From positions 590-64,589 of the forward strand of contig DBYZ01000011.1 in the NCBI GenBank assembly GCA_002311655.1: 64,000 nucleotides of DNA. The letters are read 5' to 3'. The position numbers and the translations under genes are program-made. How positions within the stretch are numbered: the stretch's first letter is position 1; every line of letters starts with the position of its first letter. The stretch is from Bacteroidales bacterium UBA1173 (GTDB lineage: Bacteria; Bacteroidota; Bacteroidia; Bacteroidales; F082). The notes beneath the pieces are model-generated. The model was not told the origin of the DNA and did no database searches. It was given only the letters and a program-made list of their open reading frames with translations. Positions 31,161 through 40,518 of the stretch are shown one piece after another.

Positions 31161-31192
31161 AAAAAAGCGGCTCAATTGAGCCGCTTTTTTTA
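31161..31192. terminator. Bidirectional terminator between gcvT and DUF5723 genes
   Basis: AAAAAAAGCGGCTC-AATT-GAGCCGCTTTTTTT perfect hairpin. Confidence 0.94.
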
Positions 31193-32626
31193 TTCACCCT
31201 CAGTGAATCGGGACTTAGCGCTTTGGTATTTTCCAAGCGTTAACAAAAGTCCGAATCTGAAGTTTACTGCATTGTATGTCGTTGACATCTCAACAGTTGG
31301 AGCTGCGATCTTTGTCAGAACCATGAGGTTGTCGGTGACAGCATACAGATTCAACGGTCCGAAATGGAATCCGATACCGGCACCTATTGAATTTCCTGCA
31401 TATTTCGAATTGGTATAGCTCACTGACAAGTTCAGGAATCTTAAGAAAGCGCCGCTATATGCGATGGTGAATGCAGGTCTCATCTGCTCTTTCACATAAT
31501 ACATCTGCCCTATCGCCGTCAAACGCAACATCGGATTGAGTTCGTAATATCCCTGAAGCATGATCTTTGTCTTGAGATAGTTGGTGTAATCCTCGCCGTC
31601 ATTCAGAGCATCATCACCCCAGATCTCATCAACAACTTTGCCGAGCATGCTCTTGTAATCCAGGTTCATGTCCGCCAAATCATCTATTTCTCCAAAAACG
31701 GTATTGTTGATGACCACATTTTCAACCGAAGTATTCTTCACTTTTGTTTTTCTCCAAGTGATAAAACCAATATCGTAAGCGCCAGCTGCTACTCCAAAAT
31801 GCTTGTTGAACACGTATGAAGCGCCCAGATCGACTCCAAAACCGTAGCTTTTCTTGAAATTGAAGAAATCTTTAATCCCCATATTCTCGAAATCGACGAA
31901 TTTGGTGAGGTCACCGATATAATCCATCTGCCAGTTGAGGTTTGACGATGCCTTGATGTTAAGATTCACGTCAGCCGTTATAGCATAAGAATCCGCATCG
32001 GTATAAATCTTTGTCTGATCATTGTTGACCACAACATTTGACACACCGAGAAGGAACTTCGGTCTGACACCGACGGTAAGATGGTCATTCACATCATATT
32101 GAATACCAACGCCAAACTCGGAATAAGCTGAAATATCAATGCCGACATTAAAATCGCAAGGATTGTCAGGTCCGAGATAATGACCGTTACCAAGCACGAA
32201 GAATCCCAAGAAATCTTTGGAGAACTGAAGCTCCGAATTGATTTTCATCCTCCAGTCGATGTTAAAGAACAGTTTATTCACCCTGAAGCCCACATTTAAA
32301 ACGTCGAATGAGAAGTTTCCGTTGATGAAATTATCATGCTCGTCGAGACTGTTGACAAGCTTCACAGCATCGATGACATCTTCGCCTTGAGCGTTCTGTC
32401 CATAGATATTGTTATATCTGATGCTCGAATTGAAAATTGAATAATTGATATTCGACACGCCGATTCCGAACACGCCTTTATACGGAACCCTGATACCAGG
32501 ATTCAGGTAGTTGGTATAAGGCATCTGAGGAAGCAATGTGAAAGTGATACCGTCGTTTTGGGCTTTCGTGACCAAAGAGGCAGCAATAGCTGCAACAACC
32601 AAAAATAATCTAACTAATCTTTTCAT
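31190..32626 (-). CDS. DUF5723 family outer-membrane beta-barrel-like protein
   Basis: A 478-residue exported protein with a signal peptide (LFLVVAAIAASLVTKA, then QNDG). The mature sequence opens with FTLLPQMPYTNYLNPGIRVP, characteristic of DUF5723, and continues as alternating amphipathic strands ending in short aromatic-rich segments, consistent with an outer-membrane barrel. Function unknown; it resembles the PorP/SprF-like or FadL-like fold in general appearance. A strong Shine-Dalgarno AAGGAGGT overlaps the stop codon of the upstream gene, so the ATG at 32626 is translated in coupling with it. The two genes probably form one envelope unit. Confidence 0.85.
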   Translation of the reverse strand: MKRLVRLFLVVAAIAASLVTKAQNDGITFTLLPQMPYTNYLNPGIRVPYKGVFGIGVSNINYSIFNSSIRYNNIYGQNAQGEDVIDAVKLVNSLDEHDNFINGNFSFDVLNVGFRVNKLFFNIDWRMKINSELQFSKDFLGFFVLGNGHYLGPDNPCDFNVGIDISAYSEFGVGIQYDVNDHLTVGVRPKFLLGVSNVVVNNDQTKIYTDADSYAITADVNLNIKASSNLNWQMDYIGDLTKFVDFENMGIKDFFNFKKSYGFGVDLGASYVFNKHFGVAAGAYDIGFITWRKTKVKNTSVENVVINNTVFGEIDDLADMNLDYKSMLGKVVDEIWGDDALNDGEDYTNYLKTKIMLQGYYELNPMLRLTAIGQMYYVKEQMRPAFTIAYSGAFLRFLNLSVSYTNSKYAGNSIGAGIGFHFGPLNLYAVTDNLMVLTKIAAPTVEMSTTYNAVNFRFGLLLTLGKYQSAKSRFTEGE

Positions 32627-32636
32627 AACCACCTCC

Positions 32637-34202
32637 TTAATAATTCAAAACATTGTCAATCTCAATTTCAGAACTCTTTGTCAGCATCCTCATTCTGAGA
32701 GCGATGCTGTTCGACTCCCTCAGCATGACCGGGTCAGGACTGATGTTTTCGGTAGATGCTCCCAAGCTGAGAATCATCTGTCTTGCGCGAAGCACGTTTC
32801 TCATTTTTTCGCCTGTAACGATACAATCTATGGTGCTATAGCCTTGTGCACTAGGATTGTTATTGTACGGAATTATGTGATTACCATCAAACAACGAGTC
32901 GATGACGGTGTTGTTTCTCATGAAATATGCCTGAACATCAACTTCAAGCGGGATTCTGTTGTTGAAATCGAGGAAGAAATCAATTTCATCAAGTAAATCC
33001 AGGTTCATGCCGTTACCATCGAATTTGACATCGAAGGTGTCGGTATAGCGCAAGTCACTGATTCTGAAAGAGAACGGCATCTCTATATCAGCGATGACAT
33101 CAATTGATGACGTATCGGAGACAGATATCTTCTCACCTGGCATCGCCATAGTGACGCGACCGTCGAAATTGAGTTGGGTATAGCCTGCAAGAGCGTCGAT
33201 ATCGTCAACAAAATTACCGATTCGCTTGCTCACATAACGTCCGTTTGTTGGTTCAACTGTCTCCACCCAATGGTCAGCAGCGAGAAGGTCGGTGACAAGA
33301 CCCGTTCTAGAGTTGACAAACTCCAGAGTCGTCACATCGCTTGAAGCGCTTAAACCGAAGGTGTTTCTGTAGGTGAGGTTGATTCTCGGCACAGGGAGAT
33401 AAGCACTTCCAGACAATCCGTTAATACCGAAATCGATATCAGCATAATCATTGTAGATTGAATCGAGAGCTTTTGTCACAGTGGCATAAATGGTTTTGAA
33501 GCCAACATTTTGAAGTCCACCATTCAGGTCGCAAACATAATCACCGCCAGGATAAACGCCGTTTTCAATATGCAAGGTGACACGTGCTCCAAACGCGACA
33601 GTGTCATCTTCAGGAACAATCCTGTAATCAGCCAGATTCACACTTTTGCGGCCTTTAGAATCAATTCCGATTACAATCGGTTCACCGTCCTCTGACACAA
33701 TCTGATTTGAATAAACCTCGATTTTTTTCAGATGCTCAAGAGCAGGCTGCACATCAAACTCGAAGTTCATCAAGCCTTTGCGCATCACCACTTCGTCGAT
33801 GACGAAGCCGTCATAGTGGAACGGAATTGTCATGAATTTGTCGACATCTACGACAGTGTCATGGTTGTGTGTAGGGTCACACACAGGCATTGTGAAGCCA
33901 GTATTGGTGTGGAAATTGACGTCTTTGATGTTTCCAATAAGGTCACCGGCGTTAAGCACGTTTTTGATCGAGTCTGCATAATAGGCAAAAATAGAGTCAT
34001 TTCTGACACGCAGCCAGTTATTTGTGGTGCTGTCCATCTTGCCAATCACGTCCTTAATGGAAACGGTGTCGTTAAACAAAGCCACGGCAAACTGGGTGTC
34101 CACCGCGATTTTCTTGGCTTTAGACCTCTTGCAGGAATATGCTGACACCAGCACAAGAGATGCCAAAGCGATTAAAATTAGTTTTGTAAATTTTATCTTC
34201 AT
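32637..34202 (-). CDS. Large predicted lipoprotein, partner of the DUF5723 gene
   Basis: A 521-residue lipoprotein with lipobox VSAYSC after a hydrophobic signal. I do not recognise a named family. The mature part alternates beta-rich stretches and acidic loops; blocks such as VTLHIENGVYPGGDYVCDL and LPVPRINLTYRNTFGLSAS look like beta-sandwich repeats. The gene sits directly before the DUF5723 barrel gene with 10 bp between stop and next start and a Shine-Dalgarno within the stop. It is likely an envelope partner of that barrel. A TAACTTTG box lies upstream (34269-34262). Confidence 0.82.
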   Translation of the reverse strand: MKIKFTKLILIALASLVLVSAYSCKRSKAKKIAVDTQFAVALFNDTVSIKDVIGKMDSTTNNWLRVRNDSIFAYYADSIKNVLNAGDLIGNIKDVNFHTNTGFTMPVCDPTHNHDTVVDVDKFMTIPFHYDGFVIDEVVMRKGLMNFEFDVQPALEHLKKIEVYSNQIVSEDGEPIVIGIDSKGRKSVNLADYRIVPEDDTVAFGARVTLHIENGVYPGGDYVCDLNGGLQNVGFKTIYATVTKALDSIYNDYADIDFGINGLSGSAYLPVPRINLTYRNTFGLSASSDVTTLEFVNSRTGLVTDLLAADHWVETVEPTNGRYVSKRIGNFVDDIDALAGYTQLNFDGRVTMAMPGEKISVSDTSSIDVIADIEMPFSFRISDLRYTDTFDVKFDGNGMNLDLLDEIDFFLDFNNRIPLEVDVQAYFMRNNTVIDSLFDGNHIIPYNNNPSAQGYSTIDCIVTGEKMRNVLRARQMILSLGASTENISPDPVMLRESNSIALRMRMLTKSSEIEIDNVLNY

Positions 34203-34261
34203 AGAAAACAATTTTAGTTACCTATTAATATATACATTTTTCCACATTCGGAAAATCGCAT

Positions 34262-34269
34262 CAAAGTTA
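34262..34269 (-). promoter_or_regulatory. -7 element TAACTTTG for the lipoprotein-DUF5723 operon
   Basis: Exact TAnnTTTG on the minus strand, 59 bp from the ATG. Confidence 0.65.
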
Positions 34270-34359
34270 GTGTTTTTTTTAATACCAATATCTTTTTCCT
34301 TGATTTTTAGGGTTAAAATTTTTTTTGAAAATTTTTGTTTTTCGTATATAAAAAAGTTG

Positions 34360-34367
34360 TAATTTTG
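34360..34367 (+). promoter_or_regulatory. -7 element TAATTTTG for rpsO
   Basis: Exact TAnnTTTG, 31 bp before the rpsO ATG; TTTTTG lies 22 bp upstream. Confidence 0.7.
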
Positions 34368-34398
34368 CAGTCCGAAAATTTAGAGAAAAAGAATAGAT

Positions 34399-34668
34399 AT
34401 GTATTTAACTGCAGAAAAGAAACAAGAGATTTTCACAAAGTACGGTAAAAACGCACAGGATACCGGCTCAGCAGAAGGACAAATTGCATTGTTCACATTC
34501 AGAATCAAGAATTTGACAGAGCACATGAAGACTAGCAAGAAAGACATTGCTACCATGCGTTCACTGGTCTCTCTCGTAGGTAAGAGAAGAAAACTCCTCG
34601 CCTATCTGAAGAAAAATGATATCGAAAGATATCGTGCTATCATCAAGGAATTAGGTATCAGAAAATAA
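34399..34668 (+). CDS. rpsO: 30S ribosomal protein S15
   Basis: An 89-residue small-subunit protein that binds the 16S rRNA central domain. DTGSAEGQIALFTFRIKNLT and LVGKRRKLLAYLKKNDIERY are diagnostic. It is followed by a perfect 14-bp terminator and then pnp, the same order as in many bacteria. Transcription is probably mostly separate from pnp because of the terminator. Confidence 0.98.
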   Translation: MYLTAEKKQEIFTKYGKNAQDTGSAEGQIALFTFRIKNLTEHMKTSKKDIATMRSLVSLVGKRRKLLAYLKKNDIERYRAIIKELGIRK

Positions 34669-34691
34669 TAGCATTGTTAATCAATGCCCTT

Positions 34692-34726
34692 GCAAAAAAA
34701 GGCAATATTATGTTGCCTTTTTTTGC
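34692..34726 (+). terminator. Terminator between rpsO and pnp
   Basis: GCAAAAAAAGGCAA-TATTATG-TTGCCTTTTTTTGC, a perfect 14-bp stem with an internal T-run. Confidence 0.88.
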
Positions 34727-34782
34727 ATTGTTGTATACCTAATCAAAAGCGGTTTATTATTAATTATTAAAAAGTATTTATT

Positions 34783-36993
34783 ATGGGTCCAGAAGGTATT
34801 AAACAGACCATACAAACTGGTAAGGACATTATTACCATCGAGACAGGACGTCTTGCCAAGCAGGCAGACGGTGCAGCGGTAGTGACATGCGGTAAGACAG
34901 TGTTGCTCGCAACAGTGGTTGCGGCAAAAGAAGCGAAAGACGATGTCGATTTCCTGCCTCTTTCAGTCGATTATAAAGAAAAATACGCCGCCACAGGCAA
35001 ATTCCCAGGCGGTTTCTTCAAACGCGAAGGCAAGCCATCAGACTATGAGATTTTGATTTCACGTCTCGTTGATCGTGCCATCCGTCCATTATTCCCAGAC
35101 GATTTCCACGCAGAGATTCAGGTGCAGATCACACTGCTCTCAGGTGAGCAGAACGTGCTTCCGGACGCTTACGCAGCATTGGCGGCATCAGCAGCTATCG
35201 CAGTGTCAGACATCCCGTTCCACGGTCCTATCTCAGAAGTCCGCGTAGCTATGATTAACGGCGAATACGTCATCAACCCACGCGCCGACGAACTCGAGAA
35301 CGCCGACCTCGAACTCATGGTGGGTGCCACAATGAAAGACATCTGCATGGTGGAAGGCGAATCAAAAGAGATCTCAGAAGCACAGATGATTGGCGCTTTG
35401 AAGGCAGCCCACGAGGCTATCAAAGGCCAGGTGCAGGCACAGCTCGACCTCGCTTCAAGAGTCGAGAAGGCTAACCCGAAACGCGAGTACTGCCATGAAG
35501 TCAACGACGAAGACTTGCGCGCTGACATGATGGCATGCTGCTACAAGCCATGCTACGACTTCGCACTCACAGGCAACGCCAACAAACACGAGCGCGAGGA
35601 CGCTTTCGCAGCAATCCTTGAGAATTATCTGACAAAATATACCGAAGAGGAACTCGAAGAGAAGACCTCAATGGCAAAACGTTACTTCCACGACATCGAG
35701 CGCAAGGCAGTGCGTGACGCCATCCTCATCGAGCGCAAACGTCTTGACGGCCGTAAACTCGACCAGATCCGTCCTATCTGGACAGAAGTCGACGTGTTGC
35801 CATCATGCCACGGCTCAGCCATCTTCACACGTGGTGAAACACAGGCATTGGTGACAGTGACATTGGGCACCAAGCTCGACGAGCAAACCATCGACGGCGC
35901 TGTCGTTGAAGGCACAAGCAACTTCATGCTGCACTACAACTTCCCGAGCTTCGCAACAGGCGAATGCAAGGCAAGCCGCGGCGTGAGCCGTCGTGAAATC
36001 GGTCACGGTAACCTCGCCGAGAGAGCATTGAAGAACATGATTCCTAACGGTGAAGATAACCCTTACACCATCCGCGTAGTTAGCGATATCCTCGAGTCAA
36101 ACGGCTCATCATCAATGGCTTCAGTGTGCGGTGGCACATTGGCATTGATGGACGCAGGCGTGAAAATGAGAAAACCTGTCGCAGGTATCGCAATGGGTCT
36201 TATCACCGACAACGAGAAATACGCTGTTTTGTCAGATATCCTTGGCGATGAGGACCACCTCGGCGACATGGACTTCAAGGTCACTGGTACTGTCGACGGC
36301 ATCACAGCATGCCAGATGGATATCAAGGTCGACGGACTTTCATACGAAGTGTTGAGCGAAGCTCTCGAGCAGGCTAAGGCAGGCAGAATGCACATCCTCG
36401 GCGAGATGGCTAAGACCATCACCGAGCCACGTGCCGAATACAAAGAGTCAGTGCCACGTATCGAGAAGATCATCATTCCTAAAGACTTCATCGGCGCTGT
36501 CATCGGTCCTGGCGGAAAGGTCGTTCAAGAGATTCAGAAGACCACCAACACCGTCATCGTCATCACTGAAGACGAGAAATGCGGCATAGTGGAGATTGCT
36601 TCTACCAATAAGGAAGACCTCGAAGCTGCCAAGGCAAGAGTCAAGGCTATCGTGGCTGTTCCTGAGGTTGGCGAGATTTACGACGGCACAGTGAAGAGCA
36701 TCATGCCGTTTGGCGCATTCGTCGAGATTCTTCCTGGCAAAGACGGTCTGCTCCACATTTCAGAGATCGACTACAAACGTCTCGAGACCATGGACGGCGT
36801 TTTGAAAGAAGGCGACAAGATCCAGGTGAAGCTCATCGACATCGATTCGAAGACCGGCAAGCTCCGTCTCTCACGCAAGGCTTTGCTCCCGAAACCGGAA
36901 GGTTACGTTGAGAAGCCTGAGAAGCCAAGAGGCGAACGCAAAGGTGGCGGTGATCACAAAGAACACCGTGGTCCTAGAAGAGATAAAAAGTAA
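34783..36993 (+). CDS. pnp: Polyribonucleotide nucleotidyltransferase
   Basis: A phosphorolytic 3'-5' exoribonuclease, trimeric and cytoplasmic. The 736 residues contain the first RNase PH core (LAKQADGAAVVTCGKTVLLA onward), a helical linker, and the second RNase PH core (FTRGETQALVTVTLG, NFPSFATGE; catalytic Asp in ILGDEDHLGDMDFKV). The KH domain has IIIPKDFIGAVIGPGGK and the S1 domain starts at GEIYDGTVKSIMPFGAFVEI. A basic GR-rich tail ends it. Length and order are standard. Codon use is highly biased. Confidence 0.98.
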   Translation: MGPEGIKQTIQTGKDIITIETGRLAKQADGAAVVTCGKTVLLATVVAAKEAKDDVDFLPLSVDYKEKYAATGKFPGGFFKREGKPSDYEILISRLVDRAIRPLFPDDFHAEIQVQITLLSGEQNVLPDAYAALAASAAIAVSDIPFHGPISEVRVAMINGEYVINPRADELENADLELMVGATMKDICMVEGESKEISEAQMIGALKAAHEAIKGQVQAQLDLASRVEKANPKREYCHEVNDEDLRADMMACCYKPCYDFALTGNANKHEREDAFAAILENYLTKYTEEELEEKTSMAKRYFHDIERKAVRDAILIERKRLDGRKLDQIRPIWTEVDVLPSCHGSAIFTRGETQALVTVTLGTKLDEQTIDGAVVEGTSNFMLHYNFPSFATGECKASRGVSRREIGHGNLAERALKNMIPNGEDNPYTIRVVSDILESNGSSSMASVCGGTLALMDAGVKMRKPVAGIAMGLITDNEKYAVLSDILGDEDHLGDMDFKVTGTVDGITACQMDIKVDGLSYEVLSEALEQAKAGRMHILGEMAKTITEPRAEYKESVPRIEKIIIPKDFIGAVIGPGGKVVQEIQKTTNTVIVITEDEKCGIVEIASTNKEDLEAAKARVKAIVAVPEVGEIYDGTVKSIMPFGAFVEILPGKDGLLHISEIDYKRLETMDGVLKEGDKIQVKLIDIDSKTGKLRLSRKALLPKPEGYVEKPEKPRGERKGGGDHKEHRGPRRDKK

Positions 36994-36995
36994 GT

Positions 36996-37070
36996 TTTAA
37001 GTTTGAAGTGTGAAGTTTGCAGTTTTGTTTTAATTTCACACTTCAAACTCCAAACTTCAAACTTGAAAAT
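36996..37070. repeat. Heptad repeat family B, copy 3, hairpin-forming
   Basis: A left block of AGTTTGA-type units and an opposed right block CTTCAAACTCCAAACTTC. The arms AGTTTGAAGTGTGAA (37000-37014) and TTCACACTTCAAACT (37035-37049) pair perfectly over 15 bp, so the repeat itself may end pnp transcription. Confidence 0.82.
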
Positions 37071-37088
37071 AATCCTAAATAAAATAGT

Positions 37089-37952
37089 ATGAGGCAGTTA
37101 AAGATTACCAAACAAGTTACCAACAGGGAAACCGCTTCTTTGGATAAGTATCTCCAGGAGATTGGTAAGGTTGAATTGATAACGGCTGACGAGGAAGTCG
37201 AGCTTGCGCAGCGTATCCGTCAGGGCGACATGGCCGCTTTGGAGAAGCTCACAAAGGCCAACTTACGTTTCGTCGTGTCAGTGTCGAAACAGTACCAAAA
37301 TCAGGGATTAAGCCTCCCCGACCTCATCAACGAGGGCAACCTCGGCCTCATCAAGGCGGCACGTCGTTTTGACGAGACAAGAGGTTTCAAGTTCATCTCT
37401 TACGCAGTGTGGTGGATCCGCCAGTCCATCCTCCAGGCTCTTGCAGAACAATCACGTATCGTCCGACTTCCATTGAACAAGATCGGCTCGATCAACAAAA
37501 TCAACAAGACCTACGCAAAGCTGGAGCAGGAATTTGAGCGCGAGCCGAATGCTGAAGAGATAGCTGAAGTCCTCGACCTCACCGAAGCCGAAGTCAAGGA
37601 ATCGATGAAGAACGCAGGCCGTCACGTGTCAATGGACGCCCCTCTCGTGCAAGACGAAGACAACAACATGTACGACGTCTTGAAAAGCGACGAGGTGGTG
37701 ACACCTGAGACGCAGCTTCTTTACGAGTCATTACGCAAGGAGATCGACCGTGCCATCTCGACTTTGACACAGAGAGAAGCCGACGTCGTCCGCTTGTATT
37801 TCGGACTCAACGGCGGTCATCCGATGACTTTGGAGGAGATTGGTGAGAAGTTTGACCTCACACGCGAGCGCGTGCGTCAGATCAAGGAGAAGGCGATCCG
37901 CCGCTTGAAGCACACAAGCAGAAGCAAGATTCTCAAGAGTTATCTTGGTTGA
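37089..37952 (+). CDS. rpoD: Primary RNA polymerase sigma factor (RpoD/SigA, sigma-ABfr type)
   Basis: A 287-residue group 1 sigma factor. Region 1.1 is absent, as in Bacteroidota. Region 1.2 is at the N terminus (ASLDKYLQEIGKVELITADE). Region 2 has LRFVVSVSKQYQNQGLSLPD, then GLIKAARRFDETRGFKFISY and AVWWIRQSILQAL. Region 3 (VRLPLNKIGSINKI) follows. Region 4 carries the -33-reading helix (TLEEIGEKFDLTRERVRQIK). It should recognise the TTTG-N19-TAnnTTTG promoters marked throughout this window. A terminator follows directly after the stop. Confidence 0.97.
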   Translation: MRQLKITKQVTNRETASLDKYLQEIGKVELITADEEVELAQRIRQGDMAALEKLTKANLRFVVSVSKQYQNQGLSLPDLINEGNLGLIKAARRFDETRGFKFISYAVWWIRQSILQALAEQSRIVRLPLNKIGSINKINKTYAKLEQEFEREPNAEEIAEVLDLTEAEVKESMKNAGRHVSMDAPLVQDEDNNMYDVLKSDEVVTPETQLLYESLRKEIDRAISTLTQREADVVRLYFGLNGGHPMTLEEIGEKFDLTRERVRQIKEKAIRRLKHTSRSKILKSYLG

Positions 37953-37982
37953 TCTTACAGTTTAAAAAATTATTAAGGACTT

Positions 37983-38016
37983 AACAGGGCTGTGGGAGCG
38001 GTCCTGTTATTTTTTT
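37983..38016 (+). terminator. Terminator of rpoD
   Basis: AACAGG / CCTGTT stem with a 14-nt loop, then A and a T-run. The stop codon of the convergent gene lies inside it. Confidence 0.75.
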
Positions 38017-39572
38017 GATATTACCTTCCTGTATTTCTGATTCTTGTCATTCGGTTTCTCAGGATTGGTCATTTCCAAAACACCCATATCCAACAATGTT
38101 TGAACATGTCTCTTACGATTTTTATACTGGTATGACACCCCTAATCTATCCAATATTTCTTTAGCGGTTCTTGGAATAGAACAGAAATTCACGATATCCT
38201 TCTGAGCCTTTGTTAACTGGGGTTTTGAACGATTTACTTGGTTACTTACTTGGTTACTTACTTGGTTACCTACTTGGTTACTTTCTTGGTGCGCTTCTTG
38301 GTGCATGTCTTGGTGCGTGTCTTGGTGCACTTCTTGGACACTTGGGGCAGTTTTCCTTTTAATAGTTATTACAAATTCCTTAAGAACCTCATTGTTCTCA
38401 AAACTAATATCAGGAGTAAACTTCAATGCCCTGATAATACCGCTCCCAGCACCAGTATATGGCAACAAATTGACACCGTGATTGAACAAAAGCCCATTCC
38501 TTGGTACAGATGCACCATGTTTTATGCTTTCCACACTCACTCCCTCCGGCAACAGTCCAGGACTATGAATCTCCACTCTGTTATCAAAAATAAACACTCT
38601 CAATGGAGCTTCTATAACATACGAACGATGTAATATGGCATTTGTTACTATTTCCGACAAACTGGCTATAGAAATCTCAAGTTCTCCTTGACTGTTGAAA
38701 TCCATTTCAACTTGCTTTTGTCGTAGATTTCTGGTTAAAAATGAAATAATGTAATTGTATAAATGCAAAGCATTGCCATCAGCGTCACTACCACTTTTAT
38801 CACGAAATTCGGTGCCACCGATGCTATTGCCTATAAAACTTACGCATCTCGCGGTGAATGCAGGCAGCCATCGTTGGGGGTTCTTACCCATTAGCACCAA
38901 AGCGGCCAATGTCAATGTGCCGTCAGCTGTTATCAAACCATTGTTTTTCAAGATGCCTTCCGGCGTTTGGCTGATGATGTCTGTAATATCATGCAGACTT
39001 CTGTGTTTTAATTCTGTGACCGATAATTGTTGCCGTTCAAATTCGCCACGGAAACGGCTCAACAAATAATCGCGCAAAGTATTCTCGTCCAAATCTTTGA
39101 TGCAAGTGCCATTCACTGGCATGCTGTCGGGATGCATTTGCCCATTTTCCATCAGCATGCTTATTAAATCTGCATTGTCGAAAACCTTGCGTTTATCAGC
39201 CCCCTGTTTAATCCAAACGACACCTTTACTGTCGCGATATGGTTTATTCTTTCCTTGTTTAATATTCGCTAAAACCACAACTCCCCCTTCGACCTGTACG
39301 TTTTCAATCTCAAGCAAAATCTGTGGAACCACACCTTCTGAAGCCAGACTTCCCAACAGGTTTGTAGTTTCCTGAACTTCCATATATGACAGCGGATTTA
39401 TATGTCCAGTCTTGTCATCAATGCCAATTACAATCATACCACCTCGAGAGTTGCTTAGAGCCACCATTTCACAGCTCACATCATACTTATTGTCGCGCGT
39501 CACCCTCTCTTTGAACTGCACCTTTGTCACCTCGCCGTGATTTCTTAGTTTTATTATTTCTTCTTTTGTCAT
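38007..39572 (-). CDS. AlbA-domain and RecG-like ATP-binding transcriptional regulator
   Basis: A 521-residue protein of the COG2865 type. The N-terminal Schlafen/AlbA_2 domain (VQFKERVTRDNKYDVSCEMV, GGMIVIGIDD; about residues 15-130) is followed by a central part. A GHKL-like HATPase_c_4 domain has LSEIVTNAILHRSY and VEIHSPGLLPEGV, with the G-x-G loop PYTGAGSGIIRAL. A repetitive linker of HQxx and NQVx tetrapeptides (about residues 415-447, 12-bp DNA repeats) leads to a C-terminal winged helix. It probably binds nucleic acid and a nucleotide. Such genes often sit in accessory regions, and defence or stress roles are suggested but unproven. Confidence 0.87.
   Translation of the reverse strand: MTKEEIIKLRNHGEVTKVQFKERVTRDNKYDVSCEMVALSNSRGGMIVIGIDDKTGHINPLSYMEVQETTNLLGSLASEGVVPQILLEIENVQVEGGVVVLANIKQGKNKPYRDSKGVVWIKQGADKRKVFDNADLISMLMENGQMHPDSMPVNGTCIKDLDENTLRDYLLSRFRGEFERQQLSVTELKHRSLHDITDIISQTPEGILKNNGLITADGTLTLAALVLMGKNPQRWLPAFTARCVSFIGNSIGGTEFRDKSGSDADGNALHLYNYIISFLTRNLRQKQVEMDFNSQGELEISIASLSEIVTNAILHRSYVIEAPLRVFIFDNRVEIHSPGLLPEGVSVESIKHGASVPRNGLLFNHGVNLLPYTGAGSGIIRALKFTPDISFENNEVLKEFVITIKRKTAPSVQEVHQDTHQDMHQEAHQESNQVGNQVSNQVSNQVNRSKPQLTKAQKDIVNFCSIPRTAKEILDRLGVSYQYKNRKRHVQTLLDMGVLEMTNPEKPNDKNQKYRKVISKK
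38236..38330 (-). repeat. 12-bp coding tandem repeat in the linker of the AlbA protein
   Basis: About eight 12-bp units related to ACTTGGTTACTT on the plus strand, drifting to TCTTGGTGCGTG. They encode NQVS/NQVG and HQD/HQE tetrapeptides, in frame, so copy-number change would alter linker length only. Confidence 0.88.
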
Positions 39573-39697
39573 ATCCTTTTATATTTTAGCATCTTTTTAA
39601 TTTATTCAACAATACAATATCCCTTCGCCTTAAGCGAATTCATCTTTGGTAAATAAGTTTTACGATGCTCTTTTGGAGTTTGATTCGAAATCAGGGG

Positions 39698-39729
39698 CAA
39701 AGATAAGGTAAAAATGAATAAGTGTCAAG
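39698..39729 (-). promoter_or_regulatory. Promoter CTTG-N20-TATCTTTG for the AlbA gene
   Basis: Minus-strand -7 TATCTTTG (39705-39698) and -33 CTTG (39729-39726), leaving a leader of about 120 nt. Confidence 0.68.
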
Positions 39730-39750
39730 TAGTTTTTTGAAAAATAACGA

Positions 39751-40170
39751 TTAATATGCATACTTATCATATCCCCACGGCACATTTGCCGGTATAGTTG
39801 CAAGCAGCGGCTCTTTTTTCCACAAGTTCCTTATGATACGCTCGCATATCTCCAACCTGTCAGAGCAGTTTTCGAGCAGTACGTTGTAGCCGAATGAGAA
39901 TGGTTTATCAAAAGCTCGGCTGTCATAATTGGGAGTGTCGGTGAAAGGCTTTTTATTTTTCATTTCTTTGAGCAGCTTTATCAAAATTCCATAAAGTTGC
40001 AATCTCGACCAGCAGAATGGCACTTGATGTTCAAGATCATAGCGGTCGAAAATATCACTGTAATCCTCAGTGAAGTCTATATGGCTGAAAGCACTTTGTA
40101 ACTTGTAATCATTAAGGTCTCCTGTTGTATAAGACACAATGAGATTTCTTATATTGTAATCTTTGTTCAT
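39751..40170 (-). CDS. Orphan protein, 139 residues
   Basis: I do not recognise it. It is soluble, with many D/Y/K/N residues and no signal. A central helix pair (RLQLYGILIKLLKEMKNKKP and CSDRLEICERIIRNLWKK) suggests a small helical fold. The start ATG at 40170 is 2 bp after the stop of the upstream gene, so the two are translationally coupled. It may be an immunity-type or regulatory protein, given the surrounding orphan operons, but there is no direct evidence. Confidence 0.6.
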   Translation of the reverse strand: MNKDYNIRNLIVSYTTGDLNDYKLQSAFSHIDFTEDYSDIFDRYDLEHQVPFCWSRLQLYGILIKLLKEMKNKKPFTDTPNYDSRAFDKPFSFGYNVLLENCSDRLEICERIIRNLWKKEPLLATIPANVPWGYDKYAY

Positions 40171-40172
40171 AG

Positions 40173-40457
40173 TTAATTCGTTTTTATAATCATAAACCTA
40201 AACCACCTGAATATCAGGTAAACTAATACTATGCCTAGTTTTATTGCAATATCAAGCAAGTCATAAACGATATCAAAGGCTTTTGATATCATTTTCAACA
40301 TATTCATAAAGCATCCTATTATATTTTTCATTGCTTGTCTTTTATCACGATGCAAAAATACCGCCGTGTACAATGCTTCAGGTAAAAAATCTTTATTTGA
40401 ATCGATAAATTGTTGCAAAATGTAAATGTTTCCATATTTTATACGATACACAAACAT
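40173..40457 (-). CDS. Orphan small membrane protein, 94 residues
   Basis: Unrecognised. The C-terminal third is a hydrophobic segment (IAIKLGIVLVYLIFRWFRFM) likely to be membrane-inserted, with a basic end. The N-terminal part (YILQQFIDSNKDFLPEALYT, then AVFLHRDKR) looks soluble and helical. It is the first gene of a two-gene unit with the 139-residue orphan, 2 bp apart. No -7 element was found upstream. It lies head to head with the 463-residue orphan gene. Confidence 0.55.
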   Translation of the reverse strand: MFVYRIKYGNIYILQQFIDSNKDFLPEALYTAVFLHRDKRQAMKNIIGCFMNMLKMISKAFDIVYDLLDIAIKLGIVLVYLIFRWFRFMIIKTN

Positions 40458-40518
40458 TTTTGTATGAATTTTGTTAAAAATAATCTCGATAAATAGTATC
40501 TGTTTGAAAGGTTTGTTT

